Assembly (NCBI GenBank): GCA_964030785.1
Contig: OZ034967.1
Coordinates: 64,490,742-64,554,741 of the forward strand
DNA length: 64,000 bases
Direction of reading: 5' to 3'
Source of the DNA: Siderastrea siderea
Lineage: Eukaryota > Cnidaria > Anthozoa > Scleractinia > Rhizangiidae
The position numbers and the translations under genes were made by a program. Shown in pieces: positions 45,838 to 56,497 of this stretch. A model generated the notes under the pieces. The model made no database searches. It was not told the origin of the DNA and was given only the letters and a program-made list of their open reading frames with translations. Numbering within the stretch: the stretch's first letter is position 1; each line of letters starts with the position of its first letter.

Positions 45838-45889
<52 letters not shown>

Positions 45890-46914
45890 TAATAATAATA
45901 GTATTTTAGCAGGGAGCCCACTTGACCAATAGGTACTCTTCAGTGGGGCCCTGCACATACGTAGACAAATTAATTAAAAATCTTACTGCAAAAGATTAAA
46001 AAATAACTACAATTGATTAAAAAGCGAAAACTAGTTTAGAAATAGAAACAAAAATAATTAAAAATATATAAATATAATTAAAAATTATAAAATTATTTAA
46101 AATTTAAGTTTGAGCTTAGGTTTAAAATGAGATAAAACAGAAAAGTCACGTGTGTCCTGACTTAAAGAGTTCCAATCCACGACGCTCTGATAAATAAAAC
46201 GTTGTTTGCCCCAGTTTGTTCTTACAAGAGGTAGGTGAAAATCGTCTCTAGAACGCGTGTTGTAATTGTGAATAGAGCTGTTTCCAACGAAATGAAAATT
46301 GAAATCAATAAAACCGTGCAAACACTTGAAAATTGTTGCACAGCGATGGAAACGGCGCCTGAGACGCAGTGGCTTCCAACCAAGAGAATCAAGAGCTTCG
46401 GTTTCGGAAGACAGCGGATGGTGATCAAGGATTATCTTAGCAGCTTTGTTTTGGAGGATATGAAGATTTTCCATGAGGGTAGAGTTGTTCTTATCACCCC
46501 ACACAATGTCGCCATAATCAAACAAGGGAAGGACAAGACTGTTGCAAAGAGTTAGACAGGCCTTGAGCCGTAGCATGTGCTTTACTCGTAGCAGGACACC
46601 AAGGCGTTGATTGACTTTTTTCGTGATCGTAGAAATGTGATCATGCCAGGTCATACTTTGGCTGATTGTAACTCCTAAATACTTGAAGGAGTCAGTTCGC
46701 TCTAGGGGAGAGTCATTAATACGAAGAGAAAATTTTTGGAAAGTTTTCAGTTTCTGCGCACTACCGAATAGGAAAAATTTACATTTGTTTTCATTTAGGG
46801 TGAGGGGATTGTCAAGAAACCACTTACTGATTATCTGTAGATCGATATTTAGCTGGGCCTCCTGGGTAGCAGCATCCTTCGCTGAAGTGTAGATAACGGT
46901 ATCGTTAGCATATA
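45807..46914 (-). mobile_element. 5'-truncated non-LTR retrotransposon (CR1/L2-like)
   Basis: The minus frame is open from 46912 to the stop at 46097-46099, about 271 codons. It starts inside the reverse transcriptase at YANDTVIYTSA, a variant of the (F/Y)ADD catalytic box, then LTLNENKCKFFLFGS and YLGVTI, and ends with the conserved C-terminal domain (VNQRLGVLLRVKHMLRLKA, VLPLFDYGDIVWG, LQNKAAKIIL, YNTRSRDDFHLP). The 3' end (45807-45902) is an ATT-type microsatellite. 5' truncation at 46914, where unit DNA resumes (ATTCAAGAATTAAGCC, as at 23785), is typical of LINE insertion. The frame is uninterrupted, so the insertion is probably fairly recent. Confidence 0.8.
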
Positions 46915-47180
46915 TTCAAGAATTAAGCCTTCGTATTGCCTCTGACTTTGTTTACACACTTGAAGATCATAGAAGTCCCAAGTTTTAATATGTATCTAGT
47001 GAGCAAAAGTTGACAGGCTCAACGCTGCCAGCAAGCTTTTATTTTACGAAGCACATTTACAGCCGGGAATTTGACTTATGCGTTAGATGCATAATGCCAG
47101 CCAGGAAAACTGAATTGATTCTCGTTTTTGCCAGCATCTCAATTTGATTGTTCTTAAACGCCAGTCAAGAGTTTTCATAG
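46915..47180. other. Intron-1 region of copy D
   Basis: Collinear with 23785-24093 in unit C. No gene. Confidence 0.5.
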
Positions 47181-47614
47181 TCCCTTCATTTACAGTAACC
47201 ACAATTAGTTATTCAAGTTAAACACTTTGACATGCAAATAAAGTTATTCCTTCCTTCATTCATTCATTCATTCATTCATTCATTCATTCATTCATTCATT
47301 CATTCGTTCGTTCGTTCGTTCGTTCGTTCGTTCATTCATTCATTCATTTTCATTCATTCATTCATTCATTCATTCATTCATTCATTCATTCATTCATCCA
47401 TTCATTCTTTCTTTCTTTCATTCATTCATTCATTCATTCATTCATTTCTTCATTCATTCATTCATTCATTCATTCATTCATTCATTTATTTATTCATTCA
47501 TTCATTCTTACCTTCCTTCCTTCCTTTAATCATTCCTTCCTTCCTTCTTTTTCGTTTGTTCATGCTTATGGGCTCAAAGTCCAACCGCAAAAACGTAATG
47601 TACATAAAAAATTG
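47181..47614. repeat. ATTC-type microsatellite block, inverted relative to unit C
   Basis: A long (ATTC)n array with GTTC, ATTT and CCTT interruptions at about 47251-47535. The block including its unique flanks is the inverse of 24094-24392. The FIHSFIHS-rich ORF is an artefact. Confidence 0.9.
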
Positions 47615-47649
47615 CTGTTTTCATTCACAATTAATGAAAGGAATATACA

Positions 47650-47850
47650 AACTTCCATACTTATGTAACTCCCTTTAAAAATCCTTTATACCTCTCAAGT
47701 AAACAAGTTTCGATGTTTTGCTTCCTCCTCCAGATATCAAAAACTTTTCTCCACCTTTTACCAAGTTTAGATCTTTTGCAATCCACTTCAGAAATCACCA
47801 ACACCTCTCCTAACAAGTAAATAACCCTCAATTTTTTGTAACCTGCTGCT
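47650..47850. repeat. Degenerate minisatellite, about 60-bp period (unit D)
   Basis: About four diverged copies of the same motif as at 6090-6350 (CTTCAGAAATCACMAACACYT and AAGTAAACAAG-type phrases). Confidence 0.55.
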
Positions 47851-48172
47851 TAATCACTTAATAACGGCTTTGAATTGTATTGTATTGCATATCCACTTAA
47901 ACTTATGTGAGACGCATAAAACCACTGATACAAAGGAATTGCTTATCTTGTTATTTAAGGTTATTAGGTTCCTATTTGGGTGCCAGTTTTCAAACAAATG
48001 TTATACACCAATACTCTCTCAAAGGAATGGCGAGTCAAACCATGGCACTTGATATGCTAATTGAATATATTTGTATCAGCCATGAAGTCCGTAAATATTG
48101 CCTACAACAAAATATAAATGTAGATAGGAAAGCATTTAAATATCCATTAAAAATTAATTCTTACAGAAGAAG

Positions 48173-50246
48173 ATGACTGACGAGACCATTAGTTGTGGTG
48201 TTCCTGACTGGTTTGGAATTCCGAAGAGAGACGACTCAGCTGCTCGTATCAATGAAGCCCTCGTGGCAGCAGTGAACATACCCTTCTGTGTTTTTGCATT
48301 CCTTAGTAACCTGGCCATCATCGTCACCATTATCAAAACTCCCTCACTGCAGAGACCGTGTAACAGCCTCCTGTGTAGCCTGGCTGCCACTGACTGCCTG
48401 ACAGGTATCACTGCTCAGCCAATCTTTGTCGCTCTACGACTGGCCCTTTACCATGATTCCTCTACATGCAGTTATCAATACAAGCTATATAAAGCTTTTT
48501 ATTTCACCATTATGCTGACATCTGGATGGTCTTTTGTTTTCCTGACTGTTATCAGTTTTGATCGCCATTATGCGCTGTCCAGACCACTTATGTATCGCAC
48601 AAATGTGACCAACAAAGGTAATATTCTTTTTATTCCTAGCATACTATGTAAATTGCATTTAAAATACGATCATGATAAAGTGGGGTGATGTGATACCGTG
48701 TGATGTTATATCAAGTGATTTGATATGGATTTAAAGTGATGCAATTTGAGGCGATGTCGTGTGGTGGGATGTCAAGTGATGTGGTGAGGCGTAGTTTAAT
48801 GTGGTGTTATGCGATATCGTGTGAGGTCATGTTGCGTGATGTGGTGTGGCGTTGTGCATGCGTGGTGTGGTGTGATATGACGTGATGCTCATGAAATACA
48901 CTTGCAGAAGGAGGGTTTGTGATGTGATGAGATGACGTGATGTGTTAATGTCAAGTGAGGTGAATATGCCGTGATCTGATGTGATGTAATGAATTTGTCT
49001 GATGTGATATGATATTATATATCGTCACGTCACGTCATGTCATGTTATGCCATGTCAGGTCATGTCATGCTTGTGCTGCGATTTGATGCGCTGTTGGGAT
49101 GTGATGTAGTGGGACTTGACATGATGTGATGTGATGCGATGTGATGTGATGTGATGTGATGTGGTGTGATGTAATGTGATGTGATTTGACGTGATGTAAT
49201 TTGAGGGACGTTAGGGTGATGTGATGTGATGTGATGTAAAGTGATGTGATGTGATGTGATCCCTACTACCAACTAAAGTTAAGCTGGGCTCAACTCTCCA
49301 TGTGATGCACACAAAAACCTTGATGAGTGAAAAGCATAAGCGGCTGAGATTGTATCTGACCATGCCAGCGGCAGTCGGAAAACAAATCTGAGGATCACAA
49401 TGAAGCAAGATCGGGTAAACATATCTTTATGATTGTTAACTGCCACAGGACATTGGCTAACGAACCCAATGCGATCGCAAAGACGTCCGCAAGGGCCAAT
49501 GAACAAACGAGGGGCATTTGGCCATTTCAGTTGAACTGCGTTGGTTGAAAACCGGATAGGTAGTGACAATTAACTCGTGATTTAAACTCCCAAGCCCCCG
49601 CCCCCGACATCCTCCATGCTAATGCCTGTAACAATGGACGTGGAATCAAAAAGTAGCCGGCTAAATTCCCCCCCCCCCTCCCACCCCTTCCTCTTAAACA
49701 AGTGCCCTTTTTCTGTCGCTCCGCCGCCACTACAAGTAAAATCGTAAATTACACAGAGTAATTAGTTTGTCTATTTCCTTTTTTTCAGGTGTGCTTAAAG
49801 TGATTGCCTTGATCGGAGTAAGCTGGGCTTTGTTAACAGTCATAGTTCAGTTTGTGTTCTCTCCTGTAGTTGGAAAGATTTTTGGCATCACCCTGAAGGT
49901 TATCTTCATAGTAGTGCCAATTGTCAATCATGTAGGAATGTTCTTTGCCATTCGCCGACATAAAACCTTCGCAGCAGCCGCTGGTGTGCCTCAACAAGTG
50001 TCAGTGGTGTTCATACGAGAGAAAAAGGTGGCTCTGGACATGGCTATTATTAGCTTGGTTCTTTTGCTGTCGCTTTCGCCAGGGCTACTGAACAAAATCG
50101 TCGAAGCTAAGTGGCCAAAACTGTACATATTTTTGCACCCGTGGACACTTACAATGGTGTTTCTAGTCTCTTCTTTAAATCCTATAATATACACACTGAG
50201 AAACAAAACACTTAGAATTGGGATGAAGTCAGTCTTGTTCGGGTAA
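48173..50246 (+). CDS. GPCR copy D, intact class A receptor, two exons
   Basis: Exons 48173-48617 and 49789-50246 join in phase 1 (AAA G|GT) into 300 residues; the 1171-bp intron begins GGTAATA and ends in a pyrimidine tract plus CAG. It closely resembles copy C: TM1 SNLAIIVTIIK, TM2 SLAATDCLTG, DRH after TM3, the SPVVGKIFGI motif in TM5, SPGLLNKIV after TM6 and NPIIY in TM7, with the same KSVLFG end. The NET site of copies B and C is lost (it reads TDETIS), while NVT in the second inner loop remains. A conserved acceptor (TTACAG at 48161-48166) lies six bases before the ATG. A poly(A) signal AATAAA is at 50403-50408. The ligand is unknown; differences from C cluster in the N-terminus and the third inner loop. 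Confidence 0.9.
48680..49262. repeat. GTGATG repeat in the copy D intron
   Basis: Degenerate GTGATG repetition inside the intron, densest at 49120-49260, followed by the shared unique block starting ATCCCTACTACC. Confidence 0.9.
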
Positions 50247-51540
50247 ATCACATTTAACGAACTGTAATTGAGTTTTTATTCTCATGAGACATTTCGTTAC
50301 TTCCGAGTTATTCGACTACGAAATCAATTTCTTGTACATTCTATTGATCATCCCACGACGATGCACGTTAGCATCTCTGCTGTAATCAGTTGGACATAGT
50401 CGAATAAACGGTACGCTAATGGTAACAAGTTTGGCTTTAGCAAACTTCCGTAAGGCCCGTAAGGCCAGTAAGGCCCGGATCGCACTTGGGGCAATTTTAC
50501 CATTTCTGTCGAATTTTAATTTAGCAAAGACAAGTGCAACCACTTGAAAGTTTCTTGGACAAACAAATATTATTGGTCCGCGTTTCACGTTCCTCCATTT
50601 TCGACAGAATCATCGCAAAGAGACGTGTCAAAACAGGTGAAACTTAAAAGGAACCGTTGTCCTGCCTATGGGCAAGACGACACACTTGTTTACTGCATTC
50701 CTACGTCATTGACGCCAGCTAACAATGCCCCTCTGATTGACCATTGTGCTGTTCTTCGAATATAACAAATTGGCAGTTTTTAGCTCGTCAAGTTTCATTC
50801 ATATTTTCAAAATTTACCATCTGACAACAACATGCAAATTTTAGATATTACATCGAGGAAGCTCTGTTCTAAAAAAATGCAGACTAATCTGCATCTCTGC
50901 CAAGAGATTTAATCTGGTGGCGTGTATTTCAATATTGTTCGAAATCGTGACTGAAAATTCCCCACTTGGGCATTGCGTTCGAGGAGGGACACCTGTTTTT
51001 TTTTTTTGTTTTTTTTTTTCTGAAGAGATCTGGAGTAATGCGATGAGTGTTTTCTGCACTCTACAAGCCAACGACCACCACCTCAGTGGCGCAAATGCTA
51101 ACCTTTAACTAACCCTTAAGTTTTACTGCCACTAATTCGTAGAAGGCAGGGGTACTATTTTACATTGCTTTCATACAGTTTTTTGGTTCAGTGAAGTCTA
51201 ACAATTGAACAGTGCAACACTAACCATTATATTGCAAATATTTGCGCAGAAATTGACCAGTTGTCTCGGACAACTTTGGACGTCAATTTCTGTCCAAATT
51301 GTTGCAGACATTTCAAAGGTTGTCCGCAAGTGCGACTCGGCCTTAAGACGAAGCGCGAATACATTTACATTACTCGCGTGCTGCCTGTCAGTTAAGCGAA
51401 CTAGAGTTTTATTGACCAGAGGACTGCACATGAATCGCATACTTGATGCGTTATGTCTACATGTAACTGCATGTAGCGATAGTTTCGGCTTCCTTTTCTT
51501 ATCAGCCTCAACTGAAAAGATAACTAAACAGCTCACTAAA
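50247..51540. other. 3' flank of copy D
   Basis: Collinear with 27910-29130 of unit C. It contains the poly(A) signal at 50403. The roughly 112-codon ORFs on both strands at 51198-51546 are only partly conserved in unit C and are not called. Confidence 0.55.
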
Positions 51541-51787
51541 GGTTGATTTCCACCGTTGCGTAAATTCTACGTGCGTACAGGCGTGAATTTAACTAGCTTT
51601 ACGTGCGCAAATAAAATTAGAGACGATGTATGAACGGCTTACGTAAACGTAAAAAGTTGAAAGTTTTCAACTTCTTATGTTTACGTAAGCCGTTCATACA
51701 TCGTCTCTAATTTTATTTACGCGCGTAAAGCCAGTTAAATTCACGCTCGTACGCACGTAAAATTTACGCGGCAGTGGAAATCAACCT
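51541..51787. mobile_element. 247-bp near-perfect palindromic MITE
   Basis: The whole segment is one foldback: from GGTTGATTTCCAC at the left to GTGGAAATCAACC at the right, with arms of about 120 bp meeting near 51664 (TTGAAAGTTTTCAA). Unit C has the empty site at about 29127-29137 (CACGAAAGGCGTC). A TA or TAA duplication is possible. No coding capacity. Confidence 0.85.
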
Positions 51788-52859
51788 TAAGGCGTCTTCC
51801 TCGCTGTTAGCGATCTCAATTACCGCTGCTATTACAGAAGAATCACTAACCAGCCAAACGTTCACGTAACTAGGAAATGGGACAAACAAAATAATACAAA
51901 ACAGTCTCCCTTACTTAACGTACTGCTTTCTCACAAGTTTTCTAAACCAAATTCCGTTTCCTTACATATTGTTACTTGAAATACAGTATTAAAGTCTTAT
52001 TTTTTTTCTCTTAAGCACCAAAATTCTCACACTTGGCAACATTTTTAAAGCAATTGCAAAGCGTTGGGATTATTACTAAAAATTTTTTTGAGTCCTAAAT
52101 TCTCCCTTCAAAAATCAGCTCTAGAGTTTTATTTTCCACATTATTTCACACAAACTTATTTTGTGGAACTCAAAATCGGCTGAAATAAAGTGACATAATG
52201 GTGACTTGTTAGAACAGAAAATGTCCATGTGTGACTGTCACGGAGCACTGTGTCAAAAAAGAGATTGAAAAATAAATAATTAAACAAATAAATAAATAAC
52301 TAAATAAAGCCAGAGACAAGGCATATGATGACAGTGATCCCAGCTTTGCTAAAACCACACAAAAATAGGAACAACCACAGAAAAATGTTTACAAAATACC
52401 GAGAAAGCATTAACATCTTTCACCTCTAGCACTGCTAAGAGCACATGTCATTATGTCATCACGTTATGGAGTTAAAAAAAAATATGCAAACGTCGCTGTT
52501 TCTCATGATAAGCGTTAACGTGTCTTCAGCGTGTCTCTGACTTATAAGACAACGTTTCCTCAATTGTCTTCTGAGAGATAACATATTTAGGAGAGAATCA
52601 AGGAAACTTTGTTTTTTATATCAGCGACGTTTGCACCTTTTTACTCCATATGCATAATTTTATTTATTTTTATTTTCTTTTACCTTTTATTTCGACTCGA
52701 TTTGAACGGTGACCACCGGAAGAGATAGATCAGATGACCTTGAGCAAGAAAGACTGAGAAGGAATCTGGTTAGCTGTCATATGGGGTTTGGGGTTAGCTC
52801 TTACGTAATGGACATGTTCCGTACATGGCCCTAGCAGAATGAATTTTTTAAAAAATATG
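51788..52859. other. Unit D tail
   Basis: Collinear with 29131-29346 and 30989-31790 of unit C, lacking the long-inverted-repeat element. No gene. Confidence 0.55.
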
Positions 52860-53197
52860 CCGGTCTCTGGCGGTTGTTCTCGGTAGTGTAGAGGCTTAGG
52901 GCTAGGGTTCTACAAGTATTGCATTCATAGGTTTTGGCTCGAATCCCTCTGTCGGCCTCTGATTTATCCCATCAAGTGTCTACCAATTTAAAAGATTGTT
53001 TCACAAGTTTATGTTCGTATTGTTATATTGTAGTTGCAGCTATTTATGTCCATTATTATATCTGAATTTATACTCTATTGTAGATTTCACTTGATTGTTT
53101 AGTTAGTATACATTTGGAAGGCCACAACATTGTAAGTGGATTTCCACTATTATGTGTTAACCCCTTTAAATAAAGGTTTCATTCATTCATTCATGTC
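52860..53197 (+). mobile_element. tRNA-derived SINE (unit D)
   Basis: Paralogue of 31790-32163. A-box-like TAGTGTAGAGG near 52888, B-box-like GGCTCGAATCC near 52937, an AT-rich body, then AAATAAAGG and a short (ATTC)n tail. Confidence 0.6.
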
Positions 53198-54275
53198 TGC
53201 GACTTGAGTTCAGTTTTTTTAAATGTTTGCAAAGAGCAAAACCTAGGGCGTCAGTAAAATGCCTACTTGGGGTCGGGGTTGGAGTGTCTTTTTCCCCCTA
53301 CTTTTTACTTTTGGTTTTGGTTTTGTTTGCTTTGCTTTGTGTGTTTGTGTGTGTGTGTGTGTGTGTTTTTTGTTTTTTTTGTTTTTGTTTTTGTTTTCAT
53401 TTCCATTTAGAAAGAGATTTCTTTGGTAGCGAAAGTATATGTCGGTTTTTAAAAAAATAGACAAATTTATGGAATTATGGAACTAAAAGAGATTATGGAA
53501 CAAATAGTAATTGATGCAACTGCAAGTGTGACAAGCTTCCTTCAGGTCGGAAGCGGTGGCTCATTTACCTTCGAAAATGGCCATATGGTCTATTGTCAAT
53601 TATCAATCAATTATCTAGCATCAATCATGACGTCTTCACCGCGTTTTTCTTTCACAACGATGGCGGAAATTGAGGGATACAATTCTAGTAAGGAAGGAAA
53701 TTTATTAATTTGCTTGTTATTTTACATAGATATGATTGAAACTCGGTCTGTGGGGAGGGGAAATATTAAACCTAGCTGCCGTTGTTTTACTTTATTGCAG
53801 ATATCTCTGATAATATCAGATCTCAGTTCCAGTCAAGCGGTGTATGAGGTGGTTTCCCTGTAAAATAATAAGCAACACCCACTGGTCAAGGAAAAAGCGG
53901 CTACAAGTAAGAGCTTGAGATAAATCGATAAACAAGTCCCTTACTGGAACTTACTGGAACTTAGTGGAAGTAGAGCAGATATAAGGGTATTGGGTTGGAA
54001 AATAAGACTGTATTTAAAATAGACTGATGTGAAATTTAATTTCCTTACCTGTAAAGCAATCAAAGAGAAAATAAATTACAGTCACCACTAATTTTAGCCT
54101 ACGAAATAGTAGCCTGCTGCAGGAAAGATAAAAGGTAACACAGGTTTTTTTTTTTTCAATTTTCTTTGTTGTTTCCGTATGAGGCACGCAGTTAAAATGG
54201 GGTTTTCATCGAGGTAGTTCAAACGCGGCGCTCATTTGCAGATGGACATAGCAAACGCAGTTGATGCACTGGTTA
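53198..54275. other. Unit D tail, G/T-rich and paralogous DNA
   Basis: A T/G-rich low-complexity tract lies at 53310-53400. The open frame at 53477-53863 is the paralogue of 32401 and is not called as a gene. At 53785-53930 this unit shows the sequence without the Penelope insertion, and at 54196-54212 the site without the DIRS-like insertion. Confidence 0.55.
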
Positions 54276-55019
54276 CTGGCGAGGATCCAGGTTTTTAGGA
54301 GAGGGTGTTCGATGAAAGGCGTCCGCCGAAGGCGGCGCCCCAGTAGGGGGTCCAGGGGCATTCTTCCCCGAAAAAAATTGAAATTTCAAGTCCTCGGAAA
54401 CCCGATTTCCGCCATTCCGAGGCAAAGTCAGCCTGTTTTAATATCTCATTTTTTAAAGTTAAAATGCCATTTTTTTTTCATAAAAATCACAAAGCTACGT
54501 AAAAACATGCAAATTTGCAGTAACAGAACTATGATAAAAATATAATGCATTTTATCTTATTTCAATTTTGTGTTTCGTCAAAGACGGGATCGACAAGAAG
54601 CATTCTTCGGGGATATCTTTCCGCAAAAAGCTGAACCACAGTATCGTAGTCAACGGGCTTTTGGTAGTGAATGTTCATCAGAGCCAAGCCTGACAGTCTT
54701 TCCGTTGTCATGGTGGTACGTAAATATCCTTTGACAAGCTTCAAAGTACTGTTTGCTCGCTCGTTGTCGGCTGAAGTGACTGGCATGTTGCAAGCAATTC
54801 GCAGCAAACAGTGAACCAAAACTTTATTTGTTTTTTAGGGAGAAAATGTTTTAGCTTTATTGAGCAGCAGAGGCTTAACTTGGTTATAAACTTTTTGCAT
54901 TTAAGATTGACTGTATTTATTTAATATTTTTACAAGTTTTTGACGTTAGCTGTTTTAATATAGGGGTTCGATCGAAGCCCTTGAGCCCCCCCCCCCCCCC
55001 CCCCGTAGATCCGCCCCAG
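54276..55019 (-). mobile_element. Deleted hAT transposon
   Basis: A 744-bp insertion with inverted termini CTGGCGAGGATCCAGG and its imperfect inverse ending GATCCGCCCCAG, with GGTTA outside both ends (54271-54275, 55020-55024). Unit C has a single GCTTA at the matching site near 39081. It keeps only the last part of a transposase (54562-54819). A poly-C run at 54987-55004 lies near the right end. Confidence 0.75.
54562..54819 (-). pseudogene. hAT transposase C-terminal dimerisation domain
   Basis: 85 codons on the minus strand contain NMPVTSADNERANSTLKLVK, GYLRTTMTTERLSGLALMNI and HY. This is the hAT C-terminal dimerisation signature (P-x-T-S-x-x-x-ER-x-x-S-x-L-x-x-x-K-x-x-L-R), closest in style to the ZMYM/P52rIPK-like group. 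The DDE catalytic part is missing, so this is a remnant. Confidence 0.75.
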
Positions 55020-56438
55020 GGTTATAAAAATTGTATCGAGGAAAAGGATCTAGTAACCTTTGGACTTAAAGCAAAGTCACATCCCCACCGTGGTGCAAAG
55101 TGAGGGGAGTTGATGGAGCCCCTCCCCTGGGCTTCTGTTCTGTTTCAATATTTCGAAAAGATTTTACCCTTAATTAATAGCCTGTGATGTTTTGTACAAG
55201 TTGAAGTATATATTATGGGTTGTGGCACTACTGGAGCCTGTGACGTCATCCAAGATGGCGGCCATCTTGGCCGCCATCTTGGACTCCACACAAAATGAAA
55301 ACTCATCAAAAAACGGCGGAAATTAAAAATGTCTTATGCTAGGCACGTAGAATATGACAAAGTTAAACACTTTGCTGTTTTTTTGTCGACATTTTATGTT
55401 TTTTTACACGGAAATGGTGAAACGTGTATTTTTCTTCATAAATGGGTTGACGAACCCAACTTATGACGACAAATCTCGTAATCATATCAACCGATGGATT
55501 GCAACGTAACAACGATAGGCTTACTTTTTCAATTTCAGTCGTTTCGTGTTAGAAAAAGTACTTACATGATTTCCTCTTCTGTCAATGAATTCACTTTGTA
55601 TCACCCGATTAGTATTCTGGGATATATCTATGCACGGGAGGGTACTCAGAAGTACACAACGACAGATTTCGTTCAAAAGCCTTCGTGTTGCCTCGAATGG
55701 TGTTTTAAGCGCACTTGAGGATTTCAGGTTTAATATTAAAGGTGCACGGGAAAGAAAAGAGCCGAGCAAAGTTTGACAACTTATTGCTGCCAGCAAGCGT
55801 TTATTTTAAGAATTGCATTCCAGTCAGGAATTTGATTTGTGCGTCGTTCTTTGCTAATAGCTGCATAAAGTCGATTCTTTACCAATAGACGTGTAAAGTT
55901 CACTTGAACGTATAGATATGGTTGTAAAGTGCTACTTCGACGAAAATCAAGAGCTCCGTTTACCGTTTTGTCGCCGCAGTTTGATTAACTAGATCTCTGT
56001 GTATACAAAACGCTGTGTTTTAGGCCAACTGGTACTAAAACGACGGAGATCTGGCACGTGGAAATCTTGGAAAATCCGTTTGCTTCCTATATTCTCGTAC
56101 GCGGTCTGCTTACAAGCGACAAGCTAGCAAGAGGTCTGACGTCATATTTCCAAACATTTGCTCGAGAAAAAATTGGAAGACAGAGGTAAGCTACATGGTG
56201 TTAACCCATCATGTGACCATTCTAAGGCATTCGGCAAAAATATTTTACCGGTAGATACAGTCGTAAATATGATAGATTCAACCGTTGCTGCAAAAGAAAA
56301 GGACTTAGAGCCGCTGGCATCTGAAGGATACACGAGAAATGGTATGATGTCAGCCTGCTTAGGGGCATGGTAACTGCTCACAGAAACAAGGAAAAGCAGT
56401 CATTTTAACAATGATGAATCCTCTCCCATGGCTTAGCA

Positions 56439-56446
56439 CTCTCTCT

Positions 56447-56495
<49 letters not shown>
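56439..56495. repeat. (CT)n microsatellite
   Basis: About 27 CT units with two CCCT interruptions. Confidence 0.95.

Positions 56496-56497
<2 letters not shown>

Noticed and set aside
46235..46555. 106-codon plus-strand ORF
   Set aside because: Antisense shadow of the LINE reverse transcriptase frame.
47232..47678. 148-codon FIHSF-type ORF
   Set aside because: Product of the (ATTC)n array, which is open in several frames.
51198..51546. 112-113-codon ORFs on both strands
   Set aside because: The unit C counterpart is shorter and frame-shifted on both strands, so no constraint is visible.
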